Below, piece by piece: positions 8,232 to 17,336 of a DNA stretch of 64,000 nucleotides (position 1 is its first letter; each line of letters starts with the position of its first letter). Source of the stretch: Prorocentrum cordatum (taxonomy: Eukaryota; Sar; Dinophyceae; Prorocentrales; Prorocentraceae); NCBI GenBank assembly GCA_963575745.1, contig CAUYUJ010015837.1:1370540-1434539 (forward strand), written 5' to 3'. The translations under genes and the position numbers were made by a program. The notes under the pieces were generated by a model, which did not search any database, had not been told where the DNA came from, and saw only the letters and a program-made list of their open reading frames with translations.

Positions 8232-10244
8232 TTCGTGTACCGCCTGCTGGGCCTCACCTTCGCCACGCTAGATCGGAGTGTGCTGACTCAGACTTGGCTG
8301 CAGGTGGTGGCGGGCCGCTGGGTGCGAGCGATGATGTTCAGGCGTGAGACGATGTCCGTGTTCGACGGCCTGTGGCGTGCCGTGGTGCGCTGGAGAGGCG
8401 AGCGCAGGTTGCCCGCTCCCGTCCAGAGGGAGCTGCTGCTGGCCGTGGGGCTCCTGCCGCTCATGAGGTGCGACCTCAGGACGCCCGTGAGCGGGCTCGT
8501 CACCGTGTCCGACGCCAGCATGCGCAAGGGGGCAGTTTGCCGGGCTGTGCGCCTGCTCCCACACGGCGTTGAGGCAGCCAAGGCTTCTCGCAGGCGCCAG
8601 GTGGGGCGGCTGCAGGACGAGGGCGTGCTGCTGTCGCTCTTCGACGGGATCGGAGGTGGAAGGCGGGCCCTCGACATGCTGGGGCTGAGCGTGGCCGTGT
8701 ATGCCGCGTCGGAGACGGACCCAGAGGCCTGCCGCGTGGTGAGGTACGCGTGGCCGGACGTGGTGGAGCTGGGCGACGTCACGAAGCTGAGCGCGCAGGA
8801 CATCGCCAAGATCCGGGACAGGGCCCCTCACGTGCGCTGGGTTCTCCTGTTTGCTGGAGCTCCCTGCGTGGACCTCACCAGGCTGAGCGTCGACAGGCGA
8901 GGGCTGTCAGGAGCGAGGTCGGGCCTCTTCTACGAGATCAAGCGGGTGAAGTCGCTGGTGAAGGAGGTGTTCTCCGTGGAGGTCGAGGTGTTCGACTTGA
9001 TCGAGAATGTGTCCTCCATGACGGCCGAGGATCGCGACACGCTGGGGTTGGCCCCGGTGATGATCGATGCCGCCGACATCTCACACGTTCGCCGAGAGAG
9101 GCTCTACTGGTGTGACACCGACCTCATGACGCCGTGGCAGGGCGAAGTCAGTGTGAAGAGTGAGGTGGTGAAAGTGACGATCCCTGGAGGTCCAGGCCCG
9201 CTGGGCCGCTGGCTGCGCCCTGGGCGAGAGTGGTCAGGAGCCGAGGTTCCTGAGCAGCGTCTGCCCACCTTCGTGAGGTGCATCCCGCGCGGGCGTGCCG
9301 GCGACAAGCCGAAAGGCCTGCACCAGTGCAGCGAGGCCGAGCTGGAGCGTTGGCGGAGGCACGACTTCTGCTACGCGCCGTACCAGTTTCGAGATCCTCA
9401 CTGTCTTCGATGGCAAGGAGGTGCGCTGGAGCCTGCGGACTCCTTTGAGAGAGAGATGTTGATGGACTTTCCACCTGGGCACACGGCGACAGCGCGGGCC
9501 ACACGATTCCGCAAGCTGGCTGAGCTCGAGGTGGTACGATGCGCCCTGCTGGGCAACTCGTTCCAGTGCGGCGTGGTGGCCTGGATAGTGGCGCACTGGG
9601 CTCACCGCCACGGCTACCTGGACGCGGTCCCCACGATAGCGGAGGCGCGCGCGGTCGGAGGCGCCTTCGACGCTGCTGAGGGCCTGGTGCAGGTGGCCAA
9701 GGAGGGCGACGACAGCGGGGTCGTGATCAGGGACCGTGGCCTCGAAGAGGCCGAGGCGCAGGCGGACCCAAGCATTCAGATCGTGGAGGAGCTGATCCGG
9801 CGAGCTGAGGTGAGGGGCTCGGACGTGCGCCTCGACACGCTGGAGGTCATGCGCCCTGACTTGTGGCCACGCCGCCCGATCAGCGTGAGCCGGTGGACGT
9901 GGAAGACAGTGCTGGTCTGGAAGTGGAGGTGGAAGAGCCACATCACGGCGCTGGAGGTGCTGAGCACGCTGGCAGGCCTTCGCTGGCGCTTCAGAGTGGG
10001 CCATCACCTTGGCACGAGGTTCGCTCATCTGATGGATTCGCAGGTTGGACTTGGTGTGATATCGCGGGGGCGCTCTTCCTCGCATCTGCTCAACGCAGCC
10101 GTCAAGAGGATCTCAGCTCTGGTCCTGGCGGCGTCGGCAAGACCGATTTACGGGTACACCGAGACGGACAAGAACCCAGCCGACGACCCCTCGCGGGAAG
10201 GCCACCCGTCAGGTAACAGCAATGCCGAGGAAGCGTCGCATTGA
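8232..10244 (+). CDS. pol part 2: RNase H split by a complete DNMT3-like cytosine-C5 methyltransferase
   Basis: Same frame as 6159-8228, separated only by the TAG at 8229, so probably one 1361-codon polyprotein. RNase H block 1 is TVSDASMRKGAV (Asp codon 8511). The chain then switches to a methyltransferase from ~8634 to ~9600: motif I LFDGIGGG, motif IV FAGAPCVDLTRL (catalytic Cys codon 8865), motif VI LIENVSSM, motif VIII DISHVRRERLYW, motif IX MDFPPGHTA and motif X LLGNSFQCGVVAW. The CVDLTRL..RRGLSG..GLFYE and PVMIDA..VRRERLYW wording resembles DNMT3. All catalytic motifs are present. After a ~100-residue linker RNase H resumes (HITALEVLS, HLMDSQVGLG, RGRSSS, NPADDPSRE), the usual DIRS/Ngaro ending. 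No ATG lies near the start, so this is not an independent gene. Retrotransposon-borne DNMTs have been reported from dinoflagellates. Confidence 0.9.
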   Translation, partial: FVYRLLGLTFATLDRSVLTQTWLQVVAGRWVRAMMFRRETMSVFDGLWRAVVRWRGERRLPAPVQRELLLAVGLLPLMRCDLRTPVSGLVTVSDASMRKGAVCRAVRLLPHGVEAAKASRRRQVGRLQDEGVLLSLFDGIGGGRRALDMLGLSVAVYAASETDPEACRVVRYAWPDVVELGDVTKLSAQDIAKIRDRAPHVRWVLLFAGAPCVDLTRLSVDRRGLSGARSGLFYEIKRVKSLVKEVFSVEVEVFDLIENVSSMTAEDRDTLGLAPVMIDAADISHVRRERLYWCDTDLMTPWQGEVSVKSEVVKVTIPGGPGPLGRWLRPGREWSGAEVPEQRLPTFVRCIPRGRAGDKPKGLHQCSEAELERWRRHDFCYAPYQFRDPHCLRWQGGALEPADSFEREMLMDFPPGHTATARATRFRKLAELEVVRCALLGNSFQCGVVAWIVAHWAHRHGYLDAVPTIAEARAVGGAFDAAEGLVQVAKEGDDSGVVIRDRGLEEAEAQADPSIQIVEELIRRAEVRGSDVRLDTLEVMRPDLWPRRPISVSRWTWKTVLVWKWRWKSHITALEVLSTLAGLRWRFRVGHHLGTRFAHLMDSQVGLGVISRGRSSSHLLNAAVKRISALVLAASARPIYGYTETDKNPADDPSREGHPSGNSNAEEASH

Positions 10245-11163
10245 TTATGAGATAGACTTGGTGTCCCGCATTCGGGTACGACGCGCGATTGGCAGATTAT
10301 CACACACACTAGTTCAACCTCGTACGTTTCGCAGATATGGTCAGATGGTGCAAAGCTTTGTCTCTTGGATTCGTGCCCATGGTATCGACGTGGCCACTGA
10401 CCTGGAGCAGCTCGATTTTCAGTTATGTGAATGGATAGAAACGCTATGGGCGCATGGGAGGCCTGCTGGAGATGCTGGGGCCACTTTGTCAGGCGTACAG
10501 TTTTTCTTTCGACGCAAGAGAGTGTTTCACAGTGCGTGGAACTTGCTGAAGGCTTGGCAACGGACTGAGATGCCACAACGAGCACCACCCATGCCAGAGT
10601 ATGTGCTGATGTCACTTGCCACGGTGGCTCGGTCCTGGAGTCGAAACGACGTGGCGGTGCTGCTTGTGATTGGCTACTCCGTATTTTTGCGAACAATGGA
10701 GCTTCTCACTCTCCGTAAGTGGCAGCTGCAGTTCAGCAACGACGGCCTCAGCCTTGTCATAGCCCTGCCGGTGACCAAGGCAGGCAAGAGACGACACTGC
10801 GAGGAGTCGGTCACACTCCACGACGCTAGGATTGTTCACTTCATCAGAGTGCTCACTCAGCATTTGCCGCCTGAGAGCTCGCTGCTGCAGGGCACCGTGC
10901 CCGAATTTCGTGATGTGTTCAAAGCTCTCTTGAGGTCGTTGAACCTGGAGCGGCACAAATATCAGATATATTCTTTACGCCGTGGAGGTGCCACCACTCA
11001 TTATAGAAGGTTCGAGAACATGGGCTTGACTTTGGTAGTTGGGAGATGGCAGGACACTGCTGTGGCCAGACTGTACATCAGTGACGGTGTGCAAACTTTT
11101 GCTTCAGAACGATTTCTTGCCTGCAGAGTTGGAACGATTTCGTGTACTGGCGAGTGCTCTTAA
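10222..11163 (+). CDS. tyrosine recombinase (integrase) of the DIRS-like element
   Basis: A 313-residue enzyme that would insert the circular or linear DNA copy by site-specific recombination. Residues 1-120 form a basic helical N-terminal (SAM-like) domain. The catalytic domain shows box I FLRTMELLTLR with Arg157, a basic VTKAGKRR turn at ~184-191 (candidate catalytic Lys), box II YSLRRGGATTHYRR with Arg253, and GRWQDTAVARLYI with Trp276 and nucleophile Tyr285. The usual box II His is a Tyr (residue 250) here. The ATG at 10222 overlaps the last 23 nt of pol in another frame, so translation is likely by reinitiation or a separate mRNA. The frame is intact, which fits a recent insertion. Confidence 0.93.
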   Translation: MPRKRRIDYEIDLVSRIRVRRAIGRLSHTLVQPRTFRRYGQMVQSFVSWIRAHGIDVATDLEQLDFQLCEWIETLWAHGRPAGDAGATLSGVQFFFRRKRVFHSAWNLLKAWQRTEMPQRAPPMPEYVLMSLATVARSWSRNDVAVLLVIGYSVFLRTMELLTLRKWQLQFSNDGLSLVIALPVTKAGKRRHCEESVTLHDARIVHFIRVLTQHLPPESSLLQGTVPEFRDVFKALLRSLNLERHKYQIYSLRRGGATTHYRRFENMGLTLVVGRWQDTAVARLYISDGVQTFASERFLACRVGTISCTGECS

Positions 11164-11289
11164 CTTTGATGTGGGATGAGAGAGTGAAAAGAAGGAGCAA
11201 AATATCTGAGCAGCTTCGCTGTCAGCATTTTCCAGACCCTCCCCACCCGTCCCTGGGAAATATTGGCGGTAAACCAGAAAGGGGTGCAT
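11164..11289 (+). other. 3' noncoding segment between recombinase stop and B1
   Basis: 126 bp following the TAA at 11161-11163, without ORF or obvious polyadenylation tract. It ends in a GGGTGCAT run that is only loosely echoed before B2. Confidence 0.5.
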
Positions 11290-11552
11290 GGAAAGGGGTC
11301 CCGGGGGGGGGTTCGGACACGCGTCGAGCGCTGCCGCCCTCACCCGAGGGGGTTCGGACTCGCGTCGCGCTGCCGCTCCCGGTCAACTCCGAGGGTTCGG
11401 ACTCGCGTCGCGCTGCCGCCCCTGGCCAGGCTTCGGAGTCCCCGGAGGACATGGGGGGGGGGTCTCCGCTGGCAGCCCCCCTGTAGCACAAAACCCCTGG
11501 TGAGAGGAGTAAAAAGGAGAGAGACGAGGAAAGGGGACACAGAGATAAATAT
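11290..11552 (+). repeat. Split direct repeat B1
   Basis: 263 bp from GGAAAGGGGTCCCGGG to AGATAAATAT, identical by eye to 11736-11998. Internally it holds three copies of a ~40-45 bp unit built on GGTTCGGAC(A/T)CGCGTCG. Its last 4 bases (ATAT) are also the first 4 of A2. Confidence 0.95.
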
Positions 11553-11638
11553 CCTTGAGATTCTCATGGGTTTTATCTCGTCCCCCCTCCGTCCTCGAAA
11601 CGATCTCCTCTAAACCGCCTCTCCGTAGCCGCCTCGGC
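11549..11638 (+). repeat. Split direct repeat A2 (internal copy)
   Basis: 90 bp identical to A1 (3596-3685). The B1-A2 junction, GATAAATATCCTTGAG, should equal the junction of a circular B-A intermediate and so shows the recombination core ATAT. Confidence 0.95.
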
Positions 11639-11735
11639 CCCGCCCTGAAACCCTGCCCATGCCGAGTTCGCTAAAAGATGTGCCGATTGCGAGCCATCTG
11701 AGGATGTGCTGAGGCCATCCCAGCAGGAGTGCAAG
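11639..11735 (+). other. Spacer between A2 and B2
   Basis: 97 bp of unique sequence with no ORF or motif that I recognise. PAT-type elements may have such a spacer. Confidence 0.6.
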
Positions 11736-11998
11736 GGAAAGGGGTCCCGGGGGGGGGTTCGGACACGCGTCGAGCGCTGCCGCCCTCACCCGAGGGGGTT
11801 CGGACTCGCGTCGCGCTGCCGCTCCCGGTCAACTCCGAGGGTTCGGACTCGCGTCGCGCTGCCGCCCCTGGCCAGGCTTCGGAGTCCCCGGAGGACATGG
11901 GGGGGGGGTCTCCGCTGGCAGCCCCCCTGTAGCACAAAACCCCTGGTGAGAGGAGTAAAAAGGAGAGAGACGAGGAAAGGGGACACAGAGATAAATAT
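11736..11998 (+). repeat. Split direct repeat B2 (right end of element)
   Basis: Identical by eye to B1. It ends GATAAATAT and is followed at once by a TATATATATATTATATATAA-like microsatellite, the continuation of the target into which the element recombined. Confidence 0.95.
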
Positions 11999-12033
11999 TA
12001 TATATATATTATATATAATATAAATTACATATG

Positions 12034-12082
<49 letters not shown>
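11999..12082. repeat. TA-rich microsatellite at the right flank of the element
   Basis: TA repeats with a few interruptions (TTATATATAATATAAATT, then (TA)n to 12080). Together with TA repeats at 3586-3599 it reconstructs the pre-insertion target. Confidence 0.95.
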
Positions 12083-12083
<1 letters not shown>

Positions 12084-12370
12084 GATATGTTTGTTCAGCC
12101 CACTCGGCACCCCGTCCCCTCAGCAAGCGATCGCTCCGATAGCCGCCCTCCTCATCTTCATCCTGCTCCTTCTACCCGTCCTTCTCCCTCTCTTTTTCCT
12201 CGTCCATCAGCTCCTCATCATCATCCCCCTCTTCTTCCTCCTCCTCTTCCTTTTCCTACCCTACATCCGCCCCCCTCTTTTTTATTCGTCCGCCTCCTCA
12301 TCCTCATCCTCCTCTTTCTTCCTCCGCCTCGGCCTCCTCGCCGATTGGCTGGGAAGGCCTCCGCTTCATT
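12083..12370. repeat. Pyrimidine-rich (TCC/CTT) tract
   Basis: CT-rich low-complexity sequence; a similar tract resumes at 12520-12700 after the minisatellite. Open frames through it encode Leu/Ser/Pro-rich protein and are not convincing genes. Confidence 0.8.
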
Positions 12371-12515
12371 ACGATTGCAGGCCAACGGATTGCAACCCAA
12401 CCGATTTCACACAAACCTATTGCAACGCAGTCGATTGCAATCCAATCGATTGCATTCCAATGGGTTGCAAACCAATCGATTGAAAACCAGCCGGTTGCAC
12501 TCCGATGGGTCCCCG
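12371..12515. repeat. 15 bp minisatellite, about nine degenerate copies
   Basis: Unit consensus CGATTGCAATCCAAT. Because 15 is a multiple of 3, one + frame reads as a degenerate pentapeptide repeat (LQxNR, LHSNG) and another as CNPTD-like pentads. Copies differ at 2-5 positions each. Confidence 0.88.
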
Positions 12516-12719
12516 CTGCGAGCGATCACTCCGATGATCCGTCTCGTGCTCCTCTTGCTCCTCCTCCTTCTCTTCCTCCTCCTCTTCCTCCTGCTCCTTC
12601 CCCTCCTCCCCCTCCTTCTCGTACCCCTCGTCCTCATCCCTCCTCCTTTTCCTTGTCCGCCTCCACATCCTCATCTTCCTTTTTCTCCTCCGCCTCATGG
12701 GTGCCACCATCCGTATTTT

Positions 12720-13737
12720 GTTATGCATCGAGTGTTTGTATTTTGTTGGCTACTTCTCTCCCCAGCGCTGGCGCCACAGCGCGCCGCGCCAGTCTCATCG
12801 AAGAAGGCAACCAAGACTAAAATCGACGGGTGTCGCTATCGTAGGCGCACCAAGTCTTTGATGAATTGGGTCGCCAAGCCGCGGGTCTAGCAATACCTCA
12901 GGGAGGCTGCGCAGAAACACGTGTGGAAATACGACAACACGCGCGCTGCCTTGCGGCGCGAGAGAGAACACCGCCCTCGTTCAACAGGTCAAACGCCAGC
13001 GCAAAGACTTGTTCCACATGCGTCGCGATGGCCTCGTGGCCCGGGTGCCGGGATGAACTTGAACGCGCTTCCTTGGCTTCTATGCGCGTAGCCATAGCAA
13101 CGTGACAGGCGAGCATCGGCGTCGCGCCGTCGAGTACACCGCACCACCACCGCACGACAACTGCAAGCCATCCGGAACCCGCAACAGCCCAACCACAACA
13201 TTCAACAACCACGCCACCACACAACAGCAATAACGCAAGCAGCAACAACGCCAACATCACGCATCAACACGCAACAATGCGAGCAACCGAAACCCCACCC
13301 AGCGCGCAGCCGTGAACAACCAAAAGGCTTTCCAGAAGGCCAAGAGCAAGAACGAGAAGCTGGGTCGCCCGGTCGAGGAAACGGCGCGCCCGAGGCACGG
13401 CGGCTCGCCTGAATGAAGCGAGCGCGGGCTGGCTTTCTTGAAGACCAGGAAACGAGTTTTTGACAAAAACGCTTCCTGCGAGGGGCGTCTTTGGCCCTCC
13501 TGGAGGTCGCCCGCGCGACCCCTCGGGGGCAGTCTCCCCGGCAGGCCAGCTCTTGCCCCGCTAGCCTTCTTTTCGACGTCTCGCCGACGAGATGGCCGCA
13601 GGCGCAGAGGGCCACGGCCCAGGGCGAGGCGGAAGGCGCGGCCGCGGTCACCCAGGAGGGGGCGATGGAGCGCGAGCGCCTTCTGCGAGCACATTATGAG
13701 AAGAAGGTTTGGCTTTGGAACAACTGCACCTTTGATG
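12720..13737. other. No recognisable gene; coding-like scraps
   Basis: Mixed sequence with short open stretches. One + frame near 12890-13000 would read YLREAAQKHVWKYDNTRAAL, plausible protein but not a family I know. 13150-13300 is an A/C-rich ACAACA region. Nothing supports an intact gene. Confidence 0.4.
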
Positions 13738-14226
13738 ACCGACGGATTTCGGCGCTCGCCCGGGCGCGCTCCTGGGAGAGCGCGGCAAAATCCGTCGGCT
13801 TTCAACGCCCCCTCCATCCGAGGTCAAGTGTTCTTTCAGGAAAATGGCAAGCTAAGCGCGACAGCCTCTCGTCGGATAATTGCCGCTTCATTTTTCTGGC
13901 CACGGTCGCGCAGCGGGAGAAGCATTTTGAGCTCGCGAAGACGATTCGAAGGAGCACCCGTGACGGATGTTTTGGCGATTAGTAGGCTGGCCGCCGCCGC
14001 CAGCGCCGAACTGCGCGGCGACAGGACGAGCGGGCCCCAAAAGACCGCCGCGGGGGCCAGATCTAGCGAAGGCGAGAGGGGCATCTTGTTTAGGGCGCCC
14101 AGTCCAGGGAACTTCGAGACGGCCGATGAGGCCACCGCCCCCCCCTGCAAGACCGCGCCAAGACGGCCCAAGGAGCCTCCAAGACCGATCCAGGACGACC
14201 CGAGGGGCCTTCAAGGCGGCCCCTAG
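13438..14226 (+). CDS. Unrecognised open frame, doubtful
   Basis: A 262-codon open frame, Arg/Ser/Pro-rich, on + in GC-rich sequence. A second + frame (13491-13982) is open over the same stretch and its 13665-13930 part (starting MERERLLRAHYEKK) has more protein-like composition. Two overlapping frames cannot both be real and neither has a recognisable domain. It could be a decayed gene fragment or chance. Confidence 0.2.
   Translation: MKTRKRVFDKNASCEGRLWPSWRSPARPLGGSLPGRPALAPLAFFSTSRRRDGRRRRGPRPRARRKARPRSPRRGRWSASAFCEHIMRRRFGFGTTAPLMTDGFRRSPGRAPGRARQNPSAFNAPSIRGQVFFQENGKLSATASRRIIAASFFWPRSRSGRSILSSRRRFEGAPVTDVLAISRLAAAASAELRGDRTSGPQKTAAGARSSEGERGILFRAPSPGNFETADEATAPPCKTAPRRPKEPPRPIQDDPRGLQGGP
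13738..13800. repeat. Hairpin with ~22 bp arms
   Basis: CCGACGGATTTCGGCGCTC is mirrored by GAGCGCGGCAAAATCCGTCGG with a GC-rich loop. No flanking duplication is visible, so it is not called a MITE. Confidence 0.7.
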
Positions 14227-14700
14227 GCGGCCCTGGGCAGAAGCAGCGCAACGCGGCAGGGCAACGCGCAACATCCAACCAACGACAGATAGCAACGCGC
14301 AGCGGCAATGCAACCTTAACGCAGATCAATTGATAAACAAGTGGGTGCGCCTTGTGCGGAAAAAAGGAATACCAGCTTCCAGGGTGCTCTCGTCGTGGCG
14401 GACATCGCAAACGCAATGGCATCACATGCGCATTGGTAACCGAACGCTGGCATTGCTGAAAGGGGCAGGGCCCGCCAGCGTGCTTGACATATTACTTGCG
14501 GCCATAGTGAAGTGGGTCGAACGTCGCCATCTTCAGCTGTGCGCCGGCCCCATCGCGCGCCTCGCCTGCGTGCAGTTGTGCGCTTCTTCCGTTAGTTGGG
14601 GTGGGCGCCGGGAAGACGGGGGGGCGCGGCGAGACGGCGATCGGTGACGCATTGGAAACGGAGGGCAAGGCGAGGAGAACGCACTGCAGCGATTCAAACA
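14227..14700. other. No recognisable gene
   Basis: 14227-14700 has stops in all frames or short open stretches only. The part up to ~14230 still carries GCCCAAGGAGCC phrases of the 1-3 kb repeat type. Confidence 0.5.
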
Positions 14701-15075
14701 ATGCGCGCAATATGCCGGCATGAGGAAGAACAGGGGAGAAGGGGTGGAGGAGAATGAGGAGGAGGGGGGAAGGAGGAGGACATCGGCACACGAGCAATGA
14801 GGGGCCAGAGGCAGGAGGGGAAGGAGGAGGACGATGATGATGATGATGGTGAGGAGGAGGAGTAGGTGGATAAGGAGGAGGGGGATGATCATGAAGAGGA
14901 GGAGGAGGAGGAGGAGGAGGAGGAGGAGGAGGAGGAGGAGGTGGAGGAGGAGGAGGAGGAGGAGGGGGGGTGGAAGGGGGGGAGAGAAGGTGAGGGAGGA
15001 ATGGGAGGTCAGGAACAGGAGGAGGATGAACAGGTGGAGGAGGAGGAAGAGGATGAAGGGGGGAGGAAGAGGAGC
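14701..15075. repeat. (GGA)n-rich array
   Basis: GAG/GGA trinucleotides, purest at ~14898-14970, flanked by degenerate GGA. Open frames through it are poly-Glu, poly-Arg or poly-Pro artefacts. Confidence 0.93.
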
Positions 15076-15299
15076 AACAGCAGCAGCGGCTGCTGCGCGG
15101 CCACGAATCCATGCGATTCACTGGTTGTTTTGTCGTTGTTGGTCGGGGGCGCCGTCAAACATTGCTATTCACATGGTTTTTGTTTGTGTTCAGGGGGCTG
15201 GGGGGCCGATGGGCCGCGCAGTTTGCAGATCCCTTAAAAACAAACAAAAATAAAACACCTAGTGCATCGTAGCGTTTGGTGGCATCCCTGGCCGTATTT

Positions 15300-15340
15300 G
15301 CCACACACGTATATATATATATATCTATATATATATATTA

Positions 15341-15376
<36 letters not shown>

Positions 15377-15620
15377 CAACACAAAACGCGAATAGCGCGC
15401 CCCCGCGCCCCCCACCCCACCCCCACCCCGCGCAACTCTTTTTGGAGAAGGAAGAAAAGGGAAGAAACGGGAAGAGGAGGAAGAAGAGGAGGGGGCGGAG
15501 GAGGGGGAGGAGGAGGAGGAACGGAAGAGAAGGCAAGGAGGAGAAACACGAGGAGGAACAGGAGGAACGGAGGGAGAGAGAGAGAGAGAGAGGCAGAACG
15601 AACGCACGGCGATAGGTCTA
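15300..15620. repeat. TA microsatellite, poly-A run and purine-rich tract
   Basis: TATATA at ~15309-15340, an A run of about 28 at 15348-15376, a C-rich patch, then GA-rich sequence with (GA)n at ~15572-15590. The poly-A run does not follow any identifiable gene. Confidence 0.9.
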
Positions 15621-15679
15621 CGCGGGGTGTTGGGGGGGACCATTTTCATATATAAATATACCATGTACTTATATGCATA

Positions 15680-15925
15680 TACATATATTCATGAAAGTGT
15701 GTATCGCGTTGCTTATGTCCTGCGATGTGCGCGATGCAACGTACGGGTTGCAACCACTGTTGCGCAGTATCGGTTGCGCAGTATACGTTGTGTAAACTAT
15801 GTGGTGCCATCTACGTGGCGTTGGCCTCGATGTTCCACTCACACTGCGCAATCTATCGCGCGCAAAAGACGTAGTGCAACTTATGTTGTGCATATTCGTT
15901 GGTGCGATATGTGTACTGCAACCAA
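15680..15925. repeat. Degenerate TTGCGCAGTAT-type repeat
   Basis: Short phrases such as GTTGCGCAGTAT(A/C), GTTGTGTAAACTATG and GTAGTGCAACTTATGTTG recur at irregular spacing. Similar TTGCACCA/ATTGCAC phrases occur beside other copies of the composite repeat (27115-27165, 35205-35240, 38105-38155). Confidence 0.5.
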
Positions 15926-17336
15926 TGGCTTGTTCAACTTGAAGCTATCCCCTTCCATTGCTCGCACAAACATCCCACCCTCCCACCCGCAACTTGGTCG
16001 CAATACCCCTTAAGACCGTGACGGTATGTACCACATGGCACTTGGCAGCGACACCGACGCCGACGACGACTGCGACGACGACGACGACGCCGCCGACAAC
16101 GACTACGACGACACCGGCGACGTTTCCAACGACCTCGACGACGACGGCGACGAAAACGACGACGACGACGACGACGCCGACGACGCCCCCGACGACGACG
16201 ACGATGACAACGCCGACGACGACGACGACCACGACGACAATGACGACGCCGACGACGACGACGACGATGACAACGCCGACGACGACGACGACGACGACAA
16301 CGACGAGGGAGGAGGGAGGACGACGACGGCGACAACGACGACAACGACGAGGGAGGATGGAGGACGGCGGCGACGCGAACGACGCAAAAGGAGGGAGGAC
16401 GGCGCCGCCGACGACGACAACGACGAGGGAGGAGGGACAACGACGACGACGACGACGACGACGACGAGGACGACGACGACGACGACGGCGGCGACGAAAA
16501 AGGAGGGACGACGACTAGACGCCGACGACGGACGACGACGACGATGAGGGAGGAGGAAGGACGACCACGGCCACGACGACGACGGAAACGACGACGACGC
16601 CAAAGCGGACGACGACGACGACGAGGAAAAACAGAGGACGACGACGACGACGGCCACGACGACGACGACGAGGGAGGAGGGAGGACGACGACGCCGACGA
16701 CGCAAGAGCGCGCGCGCACGCTGTTGTTGAAAATCCGTGTTGCGAAACCTGTTGTTTTTGTATTTTTTCGTTCTCCATTTGACAACCTTTCGAACCCACA
16801 GGTTTTTGAAGGTTTTCGGCATGCGCGCAAGGCCGTTCGAAAGATGTCGACATCCGCGCGCGAGAAGCCCGTTTGGTAGTATGGTTTGGAAATGTTGAAA
16901 AACCTATGGTGTTTTCAAGACTTCGCAAGAGCGCGCGCGTAAGGTTGTTTTAAGGAAGTCAGTGTTGCGAGCCTGTGTTTTTGTATGTTTGTTCGACACT
17001 CGATTTTGAAATCCTTCCGGAACCTAAGGTTTTTGAATGATTTCGGCACGCGCGCGCGCGGCAACGCGCGCGTGCGCACTTCGTCACAGTTTTTGCAAGG
17101 GTTTCGTGGAGACTTGTGATTTGTGATAAACCAGTGTGCGCGCATATTTTTGTTGGCAGAGGGTGGTGGGGGGGGGCCGATACTGGTTTGGCTGGGATAG
17201 TGTGAGTTCACAGGTAGGATGGACATTGGGTCAGAAGTTCGAAGCCAATGTGTTTTGCATCGGTTCCCGGGGAATTGTTAAGCCGGGGGGGAGGGTGGTA
17301 GAACTCATGGTTTTTTTTGTAGAAAGGAGAATTCAA
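15926..17336 (+). repeat. Composite repeat copy A
   Basis: The head is AACTTGAAGCTATCC..GCTCGC..AAACATCCCACC..GCAACTTGG. Then comes a GAC-rich core (16020-16710) that opens MALGSDTDADDD in one frame. Next are ~220-300 bp subunits carrying GTTGCGAAACC..TTTTTGTAT..GGTTTTTGAAGG..TTTCGGCATGCGCGC. The tail is GGCTGGGATAGTGTGAG..CCGGGGGGGAGG..AAAGGAGAAT. The next copy starts immediately after. Confidence 0.8.

Larger units (their letters stand above)
3596..11998 (+). mobile_element. Complete DIRS/PAT-type tyrosine-recombinase retrotransposon with DNMT and DUF4326 domains
   Basis: The element has split direct repeats in the order A1 (3596-3685), genes, B1 (11290-11552), A2 (11549-11638), spacer, B2 (11736-11998). 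This is the hallmark of PAT/Ngaro-group DIRS elements, which integrate by a tyrosine recombinase and leave no target duplication. Genes on + are gag, pol (RT, split RNase H) and tyrosine recombinase. The outside flanks are TATATA on both sides, so the target was a TA microsatellite. A1/A2 and B1/B2 show no differences by eye, so insertion is recent. Unusual features are two extra enzyme-like domains nested inside RT and RNase H, and two in-frame TAG codons. Confidence 0.93.

Noticed and set aside
8235-10244. Independent methyltransferase gene starting at GTG 8235
   Set aside because: The codon follows an in-frame TAG within one continuous pol frame, RNase H residues flank the domain, and there is no nearby ATG.
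13738-13800. MITE at the 13.74 kb hairpin
   Set aside because: Arms pair well but no target duplication or second copy is visible.
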